Source: Armatimonadota bacterium
GTDB taxonomy: Bacteria > Armatimonadota > Fimbriimonadia > Fimbriimonadales > ATM1
NCBI GenBank assembly: GCA_022567555.1
Contig: JADFGT010000006.1
Location: 1 to 60,293, forward strand
Length of the DNA: 60,293 nt
Reading direction: 5' to 3'
Shown: positions 1-8,421 of the stretch, in pieces
Position numbering within the stretch: position 1 is the stretch's first letter
Layout of the letters: each line of letters begins with the position of its first letter
Notes under the pieces: model-generated
Databases searched by the model: none
Told to the model about the DNA's origin: nothing
What the model saw: only the letters and a program-made list of their open reading frames with translations
Program-made: the position numbers and the translations under genes

Positions 1-40
1 GGGGCAGGATGGGGGTGCAGTCCAGACGACCGGCGCAAGC

Positions 41-61
41 CGAAAACTGAAAACTGAAAAC
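41..61. repeat. tandem heptad repeat, 3 units
   Basis: Three consecutive 7-base units (CGAAAAC then TGAAAAC twice) sit directly against the stop codon of cdd. They belong to the same loose family of 7-base tandem units seen in other spacers of this window, for example at 58165 and 46339. Confidence 0.75.
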
Positions 62-448
62 CTATCCCCCCCGTCCGAACCTCTCCGGAAGAAGCCGCCC
101 CAAGGTCGTCTCAACGACCGTGCCGTCCTCGTCAACGCGGATAACCGCGCAATCGTTCGGTTGCGGCGCGAACTCAGCGAGCACTTGCAGGCACGCACCG
201 CAGGGCGGCGCGCCGTCCAGAGTTGCAATCGCGCAGGCCGAAAGAGTGCGGAGTCCCGCCGCAACCATCGCAGCCACCGCGTTCCGTTCGGCGCATACTG
301 TAAGGCCGGATGAGACGTTTTCGACGTTGCAGCCGGAGTAGATCTTGCCGTCTCCGCCGAGAACCGCAGCGCCGACCGCGTAGCGTGAATAGGGCGCATA
401 CGCCCTCGCACGAGCATCCAATGCCGCCTTTATGAGCCGCTTCTTCAT
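62..448 (-). CDS. cdd: cytidine deaminase
   Basis: Pyrimidine salvage enzyme that hydrolyses cytidine and deoxycytidine to uridine and deoxyuridine in the cytoplasm. The 128-residue length is that of the short homotetrameric class. The zinc site is complete: C52-A-E54 (Cys ligand plus the catalytic Glu, with Cys in place of the His of the dimeric class) and P-C83-G-A-C86. The conserved CNVENVSSG stretch precedes it. The ATG overlaps the mutS2 stop as ATGA, so the two are translationally coupled and the gene has no promoter of its own. Pairing cdd with mutS2 has no obvious functional logic. Product assignment is firm. Confidence 0.95.
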   Translation of the reverse strand: MKKRLIKAALDARARAYAPYSRYAVGAAVLGGDGKIYSGCNVENVSSGLTVCAERNAVAAMVAAGLRTLSACAIATLDGAPPCGACLQVLAEFAPQPNDCAVIRVDEDGTVVETTLGRLLPERFGRGG

Positions 449-2811
449 GGCTTGAAGTAAACGATCGTCACGCCGGAGCCGCCCTCTCCCGGGCCGCCCT
501 CGCGCACGCTTTCTACGTCGTCCTGCGAAGATAAGAACTGACGAACGACCGACCGCAGGACTCCTTCTCCTTTTCCGTGCACAAGACGAACGCGAGGCAG
601 GCCGGCGAGGGCAGCGTCGTCGAAGAACCTTTCCAACGCTTCTGTGGCCTCCTCCACGCGCATGTTGCGCAAATGGAGTTCAGTTGCGGCGTTCTGCGCC
701 TTTGAAACGGACAGCGACTCGCCCCGCCGTCCGCTCTTCTTTGAAGGCTCCTCCTCGGTCACCGGTTCGAGGTCTTCAGGCGCGACGGTCAACTTGACTA
801 TTCCGATCCGGACGACGACCTTCCCCGATGTTTTAACGTCCACAACCCTGCCGACCTGCCCGTGGTCGCGCAGTTTCACGGACATGCCGCGCTCGATTCT
901 CTGCGGCGGGCCTACGCGCCCGGCGGCCGCGACTTCGTCGCGGGAGGCCCGCAGGTTATGTTCGATGCCTCGGGCGCGCTCTAAGATTTTCTCGCGCTCA
1001 CTGCCGGAGACGCCGCCTTCCTGCGATACGCTCTTCAGGTCTTCCAACAAAGAGCGGTACTGTTCGCGGGCTTCACGTATCGCTTCCAGAACGCGTTCCT
1101 CCGCGTTCTGCCGCGTTTTCTTCATCTTCGCCTGCCACGCTTCGCGCTCCTTCGCGAGCGCCGCGCGCTCCTCGTTCAAGGCAGCCTTCGATTCTTCCGA
1201 TTGCTTTCGGTCCTCGCGCGCGCCTGCAATCAGCGCGTCCAGAACCGCCGACTTGTCGCGCTCTTCCGAGGCGCTTACACCGAGGTGCCGCTCCGCCGCC
1301 TTCACTACGTTCTCAGGCAAACCGTAGCGCAATGAGATCTCGAGCGCGTGGCTCGCACCGGACGCGCCGGGAATCAACACATAGGTCGGCCTGAGCGTCT
1401 CCATGTCGAACTCGGTGGCCGCGCACGAGAACCGTTCGCTCGCCTGGGCGAAGTTCTTCAGTTCGCCGAAGTGCGTCGTCGCCGCAACGACCGCGCCGCG
1501 CTCCGTCAGCGATTCAAGGATCGCCCTGCCGAGCGCGGAGCCTTCGCGCGGGTCGGTCCCCGCCCCGATCTCATCCAAAAGCACCAGGTCGCCGACCTTC
1601 GCTCCCTTGAACACCTCTGCGATGTTCGTGAGGTGTCCGCTGAACGTCGAGAGCGACTGCTGCAAACTCTGTTCGTCTCCGATGTCCGCCCAAACGCCGG
1701 AAAAAGGTCCGTACTCGACGCTTCTCGCCGGCGGGAAGATTCCGCAACCGATCATCAGGGCGTAAAGCCCGAGCAGTTTCAGTGTCACAGTTTTGCCGCC
1801 GGTGTTCGGCCCGGTCAGCAGGAGAGAACGGAAGCGGCCCCCGACGGCGACCGTGATCGGCACGGACTCCTCTCGCGGGATCAGGGGATGGTGGCCGTCG
1901 GTAATCGAGAAGTAGGCGCCCTTCTTCAGTTTCGGCGCCTCGGCTTTCCGGTCATAGGCGTAGCGCGCGCGGGCAAAAATGCAGTCGAGTTCCGCGAGCG
2001 CCTCTATCCCCGTCAGAATCTCTTGGGTGTGCTCGCCGACGCTGTCGGACAACTTCCTTAGAACCCGCTCGACCTCCTCTCTCTCCTCCGCCTCGACCTC
2101 GCGCAGCCGGTTTGCATCCGCCACCATCTGCTCCGGCTCCACGAAGAGCGTCTGGCCGGAGCCGCTGGTGTCATGCACGATCCCCGGCACTTTGCCGCGA
2201 TACTGCGCTTTCACCGGCACCACGTAGCGGCCTTCTCTGAGAGTGTAGATCGGTTCCTGTAGATAGGTCCTTAGCGGGCCCGCGACCATGGACTGCAGCC
2301 GGGTCGCCAGTCGCCGCTGCCTTGTGCTCAATTGGTTCCGGAGGCTGCGCAGCTTGGGGCTCGCCGAACTTAGTACATCGCCTTCCGGACCGACCGCTTC
2401 CTTCAACGCCTTCTGCAGTTCGGTGATGTAGGCAAGGTTCTCTCCTACGCGCCAGAGCGCCGGGGCACGCTCTCTCTCAGAGACGAGGAAGGCGCGCAGG
2501 CGGGCCATTGCGCCGAGTGTTTCAGCCACGCGAAAGAGGTCCACACCGGAAAGCAGGGCGCCCTTCTCCGCGGCGGCGACAGGTTCCCGCACGTCTCGGG
2601 TAGCACCGTATTCGGGCGGCTCCTCGTTCGCGGTGATTTCTGTCGCTTCGGCCGTTTGGCTCACGCGCTGCTCTATCAGGGCCGGGTCGAACGTGGGCCG
2701 CAGTTCCAGCACCGCTTCCGACCCCAGCGTCGTGCGGCATCGCTCCGCGACCAGCGCAAGAACGAGGGGCAGTTCCAGAACCCGCTCCGCGTGCGGGCGT
2801 TCTTCGGGCAC
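445..2811 (-). CDS. mutS2: endonuclease MutS2
   Basis: MutS2-family ATPase and nuclease, known for suppressing homologous recombination and, in some species, rescuing collided ribosomes. The chosen GTG gives 788 residues, the normal family length. An upstream in-frame ATG would add 43 unconserved residues. The protein opens with the usual core (VLELPLVLALVAERC). Walker A GPNTGGKT is near residues 334-341 and Walker B LVLLDEIGAGTDP near 409-421. A long charged coiled-coil follows, and the C-terminus is a Smr domain with LHLRNM and VHGKGEGVLR. A CAGAAT hexamer ends six bases before the GTG and there is no well-spaced ribosome-binding site. The gene diverges from fabD and is followed by cdd. Confidence 0.95.
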   Translation of the reverse strand: MPEERPHAERVLELPLVLALVAERCRTTLGSEAVLELRPTFDPALIEQRVSQTAEATEITANEEPPEYGATRDVREPVAAAEKGALLSGVDLFRVAETLGAMARLRAFLVSERERAPALWRVGENLAYITELQKALKEAVGPEGDVLSSASPKLRSLRNQLSTRQRRLATRLQSMVAGPLRTYLQEPIYTLREGRYVVPVKAQYRGKVPGIVHDTSGSGQTLFVEPEQMVADANRLREVEAEEREEVERVLRKLSDSVGEHTQEILTGIEALAELDCIFARARYAYDRKAEAPKLKKGAYFSITDGHHPLIPREESVPITVAVGGRFRSLLLTGPNTGGKTVTLKLLGLYALMIGCGIFPPARSVEYGPFSGVWADIGDEQSLQQSLSTFSGHLTNIAEVFKGAKVGDLVLLDEIGAGTDPREGSALGRAILESLTERGAVVAATTHFGELKNFAQASERFSCAATEFDMETLRPTYVLIPGASGASHALEISLRYGLPENVVKAAERHLGVSASEERDKSAVLDALIAGAREDRKQSEESKAALNEERAALAKEREAWQAKMKKTRQNAEERVLEAIREAREQYRSLLEDLKSVSQEGGVSGSEREKILERARGIEHNLRASRDEVAAAGRVGPPQRIERGMSVKLRDHGQVGRVVDVKTSGKVVVRIGIVKLTVAPEDLEPVTEEEPSKKSGRRGESLSVSKAQNAATELHLRNMRVEEATEALERFFDDAALAGLPRVRLVHGKGEGVLRSVVRQFLSSQDDVESVREGGPGEGGSGVTIVYFKP

Positions 2812-2817
2812 GGCTTG

Positions 2818-2823
2818 ATTCTG
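2818..2823 (-). promoter_or_regulatory. -10-like hexamer CAGAAT of mutS2
   Basis: CAGAAT on the minus strand ends six bases before the proposed GTG start. This is the spacing expected if transcription begins at the start codon. It is one mismatch from the TANNNT pattern seen elsewhere in the window. No clear -35 element is visible. Confidence 0.4.
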
Positions 2824-2900
2824 GCATCCGCACCTCCCGGCAGACCGTGCGCTGCTCAGTCCGGCAGAGCCCTTGCGCGAAAGGAGGGCCGCCCGGCGTG

Positions 2901-2906
2901 TAGAAT
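2901..2906 (+). promoter_or_regulatory. -10 hexamer TAGAAT of fabD
   Basis: TAGAAT lies eight bases before the GTG proposed as the fabD start. There is no purine-rich ribosome-binding site between them, so the fab transcript is probably leaderless or nearly so. Confidence 0.6.
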
Positions 2907-2914
2907 GCTCCCCG

Positions 2915-3895
2915 GTGAATTCGGGGCGATATGCGATCACGTTCCCAGGCCAGGGCTCTCAGAGACCGGGCATGGGAAAGGAGGTGTTCGATGCCGGCGG
3001 ACTCGGGCGGCAGGTGTTCTCGGAGGTCCAAGAAGCTCTTCAGATGGACGTCGCGGCCCTCTGTTTTGAGTCGAATGCCGAAACCCTTCGCCGCACTGAC
3101 AACGCGCAGATCGCTCTGTTCACGGTTTCCGTGGCTATGTACCGTGCCCTCGCAGAAGCGATGGACGCGGCCGGACACGGGCCGCCCCGGCCCGTCGCGA
3201 TGGCCGGGCACAGCGTGGGTGAGTATTCGGCGCTCGCCTGCGCGGGCGTCCTCAGCGTGCAGGACGGGGCGAGGCTCGTCCGGCGTCGAGGCGACCTGAT
3301 GGCGCGCGCCGGGGCTCTCAGGCCGGGCGGCATGGCGGCCGTGCTCGGACTGGACGCCGCCGTTGTGGAGAGCGCCTGCGCTGAAGTATCGCGCAAGGAC
3401 CATGAGGTGGTGACTGCAAACTACAATTGTCCGGGACAACTCGTGATTTCCGGCGACAGGGCGGCCGTGGACGAGGCGTGTGGGCGTCTGAAAGAGTCGG
3501 GCGCGAAAAGGTGCATGCCTCTGAATGTGAGCGGCGCTTTCCACAGCCCTCTGATGGGCGACGCGGCGGCCGCAATGGGAGAGGCGCTCCGCCGGACATC
3601 GTTTTATGCGCGGCCGGGAACGACGCCGGTGATCAGCAACGTGGCCGCCGAGCCGGTTTCGGACCCGGACGGATGGCCGGCCCTGCTGGAACGGCAACTG
3701 CTCTACCCCGTGCGGTGGGAGCAGTCGGTGCGCCGGGCAATCGAGATGGGTGCGGAACTGTTCATGGAATGCGGCCCGGGCGAGGTGCTTTCCGGGCTTC
3801 TGAAGCGTATAGACAGCGGCGTGCGGTCTCTGGCTGTGCAGGACCCGGACTCGGTCGCTGAGGCGGTGTCTGCGGTCGGAGGCGTGCCGGCATGA
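2915..3895 (+). CDS. fabD: malonyl-CoA:ACP transacylase
   Basis: Transfers malonyl groups from CoA to acyl carrier protein, supplying type II fatty-acid synthesis. The 326-residue protein starts with the family signature AITFPGQGSQ. The catalytic serine is in GHSVGEYSAL (S100) and the catalytic histidine in GAFHSPLM (H210). GTG at 2915 is preferred to the upstream TTG at 2873 because FabD proteins begin about ten residues before PGQGSQ and a TAGAAT hexamer sits just upstream. It is the first gene of the fabD-fabG-acpP-fabF block. Its stop overlaps the fabG start. Confidence 0.95.
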   Translation: MNSGRYAITFPGQGSQRPGMGKEVFDAGGLGRQVFSEVQEALQMDVAALCFESNAETLRRTDNAQIALFTVSVAMYRALAEAMDAAGHGPPRPVAMAGHSVGEYSALACAGVLSVQDGARLVRRRGDLMARAGALRPGGMAAVLGLDAAVVESACAEVSRKDHEVVTANYNCPGQLVISGDRAAVDEACGRLKESGAKRCMPLNVSGAFHSPLMGDAAAAMGEALRRTSFYARPGTTPVISNVAAEPVSDPDGWPALLERQLLYPVRWEQSVRRAIEMGAELFMECGPGEVLSGLLKRIDSGVRSLAVQDPDSVAEAVSAVGGVPA

Positions 3896-4647
3896 GTCTG
3901 GACGGTCGCGTGGCGCTGGTCACCGGCGCAAGCCGAGGCATTGGTAAGGCCATTGCCCTCCGGTTCGCAGAGGCAGGCGCCGATTTGGCCTGCGCGGACG
4001 TGGTATACGGCTCAGCATCTGAGCCGGGTAGGGACGCGACGGCCGAGGGTGTGCGCTCCGCGGGCCGCAAGGCGCTGTGTATCCCCTGCGACGTCGTGCA
4101 GTATGAACAGGTTAAGGCGGCGGTGGAGGGTACTCTGCGTGAGTTCGGAAGGGTGGACATTCTGGTGAATAACGCCGGGATTGCAAGAGACCGGCTGATT
4201 CTGCGCATGACCGACGACGACTGGGAACAAGTGATGCACGTGAACCTGAAAGGCGCCTACCACCTGATCAAGGCGGTGGCCCGGCCGATGATGAAGGCCC
4301 GGTACGGCCGGATCATAAACATCGCGAGCGTCGTAGGAATCTCGGGGCAGGCGGGCCAAGCGAACTATGCAGCGAGCAAGGCCGGCCTCATCGGGCTCAC
4401 GCGCAGTGTTGCAAAGGAGTTCGGCGGCCGGGGTATCACTTGCAACGCAATCGCGCCGGGATACATTGAAACCGATATGACCGAGGACTTGTCGGAGGAG
4501 ATGCGAAATCAGATTGTTCAGAACGCGCCGCTGCAGAGGTTGGGTCACACGGACGATGTCGCGGGTGCGGCGTTGTTCCTGGCCGGCGATGATGCATCGT
4601 ACATCACCGGCCAGGTACTCGTGGTGGACGGAGGTCTAACGCTATAG
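3892..4647 (+). CDS. fabG: 3-oxoacyl-ACP reductase
   Basis: NADPH-dependent reduction of 3-oxoacyl-ACP, the first reductive step of the elongation cycle. It is a classical short-chain dehydrogenase of 251 residues: cofactor loop TGASRGIGKA at 11-20, NNAGIARD at 93-100, catalytic S146, Y159 and K163 in NYAASKAG, and the C-terminal YITGQVLVVDGG typical of FabG. The ATG overlaps the fabD TGA (ATGA), indicating coupling. The fab neighbourhood makes FabG much more likely than another short-chain dehydrogenase. Confidence 0.96.
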   Translation: MSLDGRVALVTGASRGIGKAIALRFAEAGADLACADVVYGSASEPGRDATAEGVRSAGRKALCIPCDVVQYEQVKAAVEGTLREFGRVDILVNNAGIARDRLILRMTDDDWEQVMHVNLKGAYHLIKAVARPMMKARYGRIINIASVVGISGQAGQANYAASKAGLIGLTRSVAKEFGGRGITCNAIAPGYIETDMTEDLSEEMRNQIVQNAPLQRLGHTDDVAGAALFLAGDDASYITGQVLVVDGGLTL

Positions 4648-4748
4648 TGATAGGAGGTTGACGGAAGATGGCTCAGGTAGAGGACTTGTTCGCGGCAGAT
4701 GAAGCCGGCACAAAAACCGATGTTGGAGAGGAAAGTGAGGTGAACAGA

Positions 4749-5006
4749 ATGGATGAAGAGCAGATACTTGCACGAGTGAAGAAGATCATTGAGGCTGAAC
4801 TCGGCCGGAAAGAGGAGGAGGTCACTCCTTCCTCGTCATTCACGGAGGACCTCGGAGCCGATTCGCTCGACGTCGTCCAAGTAGTAATGGCCCTGGAGGA
4901 CGAGTTCGGCATTGACATCCCGGACGAGGACGTCGAAGCTATGCGGACGGTCCAGAATGCCGTGGACTACATAAAGTCCAAGGCCGGCGAGGGCGCGGCC
5001 CAATAG
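4749..5006 (+). CDS. acpP: acyl carrier protein
   Basis: Carrier of growing acyl chains on a phosphopantetheine arm. The 85-residue form has the modified serine in LGADSLD (S39) and the acidic helix II ([17 protein letters not shown]). ATG 4749 is chosen because GAGGTG lies six bases upstream and the usual ACP N-terminus begins there. An in-frame ATG at 4668 also has its own GGAGG ten bases upstream and would add 27 acidic residues, so a longer form is possible. The gene lies between fabG and fabF as in many bacteria. No terminator is visible before fabF. Confidence 0.95.
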   Translation: MDEEQILARVKKIIEAELGRKEEEVTPSSSFTEDLGADSLDVVQVVMALEDEFGIDIPDEDVEAMRTVQNAVDYIKSKAGEGAAQ

Positions 5007-5110
5007 ATTGGGTGGCACCGACCGGAGGGATACTGTTGGACGATGAAACCTGCGCGATGGTCTGGAAGGCCGGGATGAGTGCGGATTAGCGTGCGGAACC
5101 CAGCGTCGAA

Positions 5111-6370
5111 ATGACACGAGAACTCCTCTCCGCCGGCAGGGTCGTCATTACCGGCCTGGGCGCTGTCACGCCGATCGGTAATGACATGGAGACGTTTTGG
5201 CGCGGCGCCGTGGCCGGAAAGAACGGCGCAGGCCCCATGACCCTGATTGACGGGAGCCCTTTCACATCGCGCATTGCTGCGGAGGTCAAGGACTTCCATC
5301 CTGAGTCTTGGATGGACGCGAAGGAGGCGCGCCGCCTTTCACGATTCCTGCAGTTTGCAGTGGCGGCTTCCGACATGGCTATCGCGGACGCCTGTCTTGA
5401 TCTGAAATCCGAGGACCGCGAACGGATCGGCGTGCTCATCGGGTCCGGAATCGGCGGCTTGGATATTTTGTCCGAGCAGCACGCGAAGCAGTTGAAGTCA
5501 GGCTCCGGCCGTGTCTCGCCGTTCTTGGTCCCGTATATGATCCCGGACATGGCCAGCGGCTATGTCTCTATCCGCCACAATCTGAAGGGGCCGAACTCGT
5601 GCGTCGTTACCGCCTGCAGCACCGGGGCGAACGCGATTGGAGACGCCGCGCACGTCATTCTGCGAGGAGAGGCCGACGTGATAGTATCAGGCGGAGTGGA
5701 CGCGGCTATCACGGACATCGGTGTCGCCGGGTTCTGTGCGGCGCGCGCCATGACCACACGAAACGACGATCCGAAGAAGGCCAGCCGGCCGTTCGACAAG
5801 GAGCGCGACGGGTTTCTGATTGGCGAAGGCGGCGGCGTGCTCATTCTCGAATCCATTGAACATGCGAAGGCGCGGAACGCGAAGATTCTGGCCGAAATCG
5901 TGGGCTATGCGCAGACCGCTGACGCTTTTCACATCACTCAGCCTGACCCCAAGGGGGATGGAGCGGCCCGCGCGATGTCGCTGGCCATTCGGTATGCAGG
6001 CCTGAAACCGGAGCATATTGACTACATCAACGCTCACGGTACGAGCACTCCGTTCAACGACAGGATCGAAACGGTGGCGATACGGCGCGTGTTCGGCGAG
6101 CATGCCGACCGGCTCGCAGTGAGCAGCACGAAATCCATGATCGGCCACACGTTGGGCGCCTGCGGGGCACTCGAGTCAATCGTCTGCGTGAAGGCCCTAC
6201 AGAACGGAGTCGTTCCTCCAACCATCAACTATGAGCATCCGGACCCGGATTGCGACCTGGACTATGTGCCGAACGAGGCGCGTGAGATGCCGCTTCGGTA
6301 TGCGATGAAGAACTCATTTGGCTTCGGTGGACACAACGTCACGCTCATCTTCAAACGGCCGGACGGCTAA
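5111..6370 (+). CDS. fabF: 3-oxoacyl-ACP synthase II
   Basis: Condensing enzyme that elongates acyl-ACP with malonyl-ACP. The 419-residue protein has the full thiolase-fold active site: Cys169 in VTACSTG, His309 in NAHGTST, Lys341 and His346 in STKSMIGHTLG. The C-terminal NSFGFGGHNV is also typical. In the conserved stretch before GDGAARAM the sequence reads DAFHITQPDP, with Gln where Ala is usual. It is the fourth gene of the fab block, separated from acpP by 104 bases. The next gene starts one base after its stop. Confidence 0.96.
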   Translation: MTRELLSAGRVVITGLGAVTPIGNDMETFWRGAVAGKNGAGPMTLIDGSPFTSRIAAEVKDFHPESWMDAKEARRLSRFLQFAVAASDMAIADACLDLKSEDRERIGVLIGSGIGGLDILSEQHAKQLKSGSGRVSPFLVPYMIPDMASGYVSIRHNLKGPNSCVVTACSTGANAIGDAAHVILRGEADVIVSGGVDAAITDIGVAGFCAARAMTTRNDDPKKASRPFDKERDGFLIGEGGGVLILESIEHAKARNAKILAEIVGYAQTADAFHITQPDPKGDGAARAMSLAIRYAGLKPEHIDYINAHGTSTPFNDRIETVAIRRVFGEHADRLAVSSTKSMIGHTLGACGALESIVCVKALQNGVVPPTINYEHPDPDCDLDYVPNEAREMPLRYAMKNSFGFGGHNVTLIFKRPDG

Positions 6371-6371
6371 C

Positions 6372-6794
6372 ATGATCACGTCTGCGAGGCGCAAGGCCAA
6401 CCTTCTCTTTGTATTGGGATGGGGCCTCACGCTGCTGAACCTCGCGGGCGTCCTTTGGGCCATCTACCTGCCGATTAAGTTGCGTTTGCTCCCCGAGCAG
6501 TTGGGCGGGCTGTTCTACGTCTCGAACACGGTTGAGTACGCGTTTTGGACGACCGCTTCCATCGCGGCGCTGGTCTTGATAGCATTGGCGCAAATACTCT
6601 TCATCTCGCGCCTGGTTGCACGAATGGTGGCGGACCTCCCGGAAATCGCGGGGGCCGAGGCGGCGTTGAAACTCGCCTGGATCACAGCGTGGCTGACCAT
6701 CCTCTTCTGCACGCTGTCATTTCTTTATGACCTTCGCACGTACCGGCAGTGGCAGGACAGCCAAGCCCGTTACGATCAGGCGCTAAGGCCGTAG
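6372..6794 (+). CDS. small integral membrane protein, unknown function
   Basis: A 140-residue protein that starts one base after the fabF stop, so it is probably co-transcribed with the fab genes. Three hydrophobic segments are visible: roughly residues 9-33 (LLFVLGWGLTLLNLAGVLWAIY), 52-78 (WTTASIAALVLIALAQILFI) and 100-122. Positive residues at the N-terminus suggest that end is cytoplasmic. I recognise no family. The last 12 bases overlap the end of the convergent gene at 6783. Confidence 0.75.
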   Translation: MITSARRKANLLFVLGWGLTLLNLAGVLWAIYLPIKLRLLPEQLGGLFYVSNTVEYAFWTTASIAALVLIALAQILFISRLVARMVADLPEIAGAEAALKLAWITAWLTILFCTLSFLYDLRTYRQWQDSQARYDQALRP

Positions 6795-7514
6795 CAGCCG
6801 TGTCGTAAGGTTCGGGGCGTCCCGCTCCAACTCGCGAAGCCACCCCGCCATCGCCTTGGCGTTGAACCGGTTATTCATCTTCGGGCTGATCTGGGTCAGC
6901 GCCTGGGCCAGAGGGTTCGCAGCCTCGCGGTGGAGTTCAACATTGGTGTACTCGTCGCCGCGAACCAAGCGCAGAATCCGATGCGCGGTGGGCACGCGGC
7001 GGTCGCTCGGTATCGCTGCCGGCCAATCCAGGTGAATGGCAGGTGAAGCCAGAAGCATCGCGGTTACCGATATGGGCCGCACCATATTGATAATTGTTGC
7101 GCCTTCCCGCAGGCGATGAATCTGTTCGTTGACGGCTTCGAACGTCGGGTTCAGGAGAACTGCGCGCGAGAGGCTTGCGGTCCTGCCCAGAAGGTCCTCC
7201 ACACCGGCTTCCCGAAGCCAATCGTGCCACCGTTCTCGTAGTTCATCTCCAAGGCCGAAGCAGAGCACGAGGGTGGTGGCGCCCTCGATCGCCTCCGATA
7301 AGTCATCTTGAGGCGAGATGCTTAGGGCAGCGTTTGTATCGCCGGCGAAGCACCGGGCGAGGCGCTCGAACAAATCCAGAGCTTCTGGGTGGATGTCACA
7401 TAATTCGAGGTGTGAATCCGTCGGCCAGGGACAGTTGAATATTCCGGCCAGAACCGCCGCTCCACACCGCAGACTGCCCGCGCCGATGACCGACGTCTTT
7501 GCCGCCCACTCCAT
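6783..7514 (-). CDS. Rossmann-fold protein resembling the N-terminal half of GH4 enzymes
   Basis: The 243-residue protein opens with a nucleotide-binding loop SVIGAGSLRCGAA and a CDIHPEALD segment after strand two, the layout of NAD-dependent GH4 glycosidases (for example alpha-galactosidase/6-phospho-glucosidase). It is much shorter than the usual 430-450 residues and the metal-binding and sugar-binding half is largely missing, so a GH4 activity is doubtful. It could instead be a distinct dehydrogenase-like protein. A TACAAT hexamer sits nine bases before the ATG. The gene is convergent with the fab block and overlaps its last gene by 12 bases. Confidence 0.7.
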   Translation of the reverse strand: MEWAAKTSVIGAGSLRCGAAVLAGIFNCPWPTDSHLELCDIHPEALDLFERLARCFAGDTNAALSISPQDDLSEAIEGATTLVLCFGLGDELRERWHDWLREAGVEDLLGRTASLSRAVLLNPTFEAVNEQIHRLREGATIINMVRPISVTAMLLASPAIHLDWPAAIPSDRRVPTAHRILRLVRGDEYTNVELHREAANPLAQALTQISPKMNNRFNAKAMAGWLRELERDAPNLTTRLLRP

Positions 7515-7523
7515 GCCGTCCCG

Positions 7524-7529
7524 ATTGTA
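7524..7529 (-). promoter_or_regulatory. -10 hexamer TACAAT for the gene ending at 6783
   Basis: TACAAT on the minus strand, nine bases before the ATG at 7514, with no Shine-Dalgarno in between. It suggests a very short or absent leader and a promoter separate from the upstream ABC genes. Confidence 0.55.
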
Positions 7530-7539
7530 CCGCCCGCGA

Positions 7540-8310
7540 CTACCACGTCTCCTCGCCGATTCCCTCGACTTGACCCACTTGCAACTTCAGTTCCTCGCGC
7601 GTTTCGATTTTGGCGATCCGCCCGTCGCGAATATACACAATGCGGTCGCTCACATCAAGCATCTTTAGGTCGTGGGTCGCAGAGATGATTGTAACGCCTC
7701 GGTTGACATTCAAGTCGCGCAGTAGGTCAATGATCTCTTTGCCCGTCTTCAGGTCCAGGTTGCCTGTGGGCTCGTCGGCCAGAATGATTGCCGGGTCGTT
7801 TGCAAGTGCGCGGGCGATGGCCACACGCTGCTGCTGGCCGCCCGAAAGTTCGCTCGGCCGGTGGTGTAGGCGGTCGCCGAGGCCGACCATCGTCAGAAGT
7901 CCGGTTCCCTTTTCGTCCGCTTCATCCGCGGCAAGGCCTGCGAACAGCATGGGCAGCGTGACATTCTCGAGCGCGGTCCGAACCTGGATCAAATTGAACG
8001 TCTGAAAGATGTATCCGATGGTGTGGCATCGCAGGTATGCCAGTTCTGCCGGTGAGAGTTGTGCGATGTCCACTTCGTTGATATAAACGCTGCCGCGGGT
8101 CGGTTTGTCCAAGCCTCCCACCATGTTGAAGAGCGTGCTCTTTCCGCTGCCACTGGGGCCCATGATGCTCACGTATTCGCCGCGCGATACGTCCAGGGTC
8201 ACTCCGTGCAGGGCGTACACCTCGTGGTCGCCGAGCCGGTAAACCCTAACCAGGTCGCGCGTTCGCACGATCAGTTCGCTCTCTGCCCTTATCGCTGCCT
8301 CCGCCATCAT
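7540..8310 (-). CDS. ABC transporter ATP-binding protein, LolD/MacB type
   Basis: Cytoplasmic ATPase of a type VII (MacB/LolCDE-like) ABC system. The 256-residue protein has Walker A GPSGSGKST (51-59), a Q-loop at FQTFNLIQVRT, signature ELSGGQQQR and Walker B IILADEPTGNLD, with the switch His in SATHD. NLIxxxTALENV spacing is typical of the MacB/LolD subfamily. It lies downstream of the short permease at 8422 in the same direction, separated by a 111-base spacer filled partly with heptad repeats, and the two probably work together. Substrate is unknown. Confidence 0.92.
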   Translation of the reverse strand: MMAEAAIRAESELIVRTRDLVRVYRLGDHEVYALHGVTLDVSRGEYVSIMGPSGSGKSTLFNMVGGLDKPTRGSVYINEVDIAQLSPAELAYLRCHTIGYIFQTFNLIQVRTALENVTLPMLFAGLAADEADEKGTGLLTMVGLGDRLHHRPSELSGGQQQRVAIARALANDPAIILADEPTGNLDLKTGKEIIDLLRDLNVNRGVTIISATHDLKMLDVSDRIVYIRDGRIAKIETREELKLQVGQVEGIGEETW

Positions 8311-8371
8311 GCGTGTCCTATTATTTTTCGAGGTTATGCCGGCCTGGGCCTGTAATTGCGGGGATGCATTT

Positions 8372-8413
8372 CGTCAATCGTCTATCGCCAGTCGCCAGTC
8401 GTCAGTCGTCAGT
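8372..8413. repeat. tandem heptad repeat, 6 units
   Basis: Six in-phase 7-base units (CGTCAAT, CGTCTAT, then CGCCAGT twice and CGTCAGT twice) occupy the spacer between the permease and ATPase genes. On the other strand the unit reads CGACTGA or CGACTGG cyclically, linking it with the units at 13954 and 17553. Confidence 0.85.
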
Positions 8414-8421
8414 CCGCTCTC

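Noticed and set aside
2522-3697. Leftward 391-residue frame over fabD and mutS2
   Set aside because: Arg/His/Pro-rich shadow of two confident genes in GC-rich DNA; no motif.
8372-8413. Possible CRISPR array
   Set aside because: Units are only 7 bases, contiguous and without spacers, and there are no cas genes.
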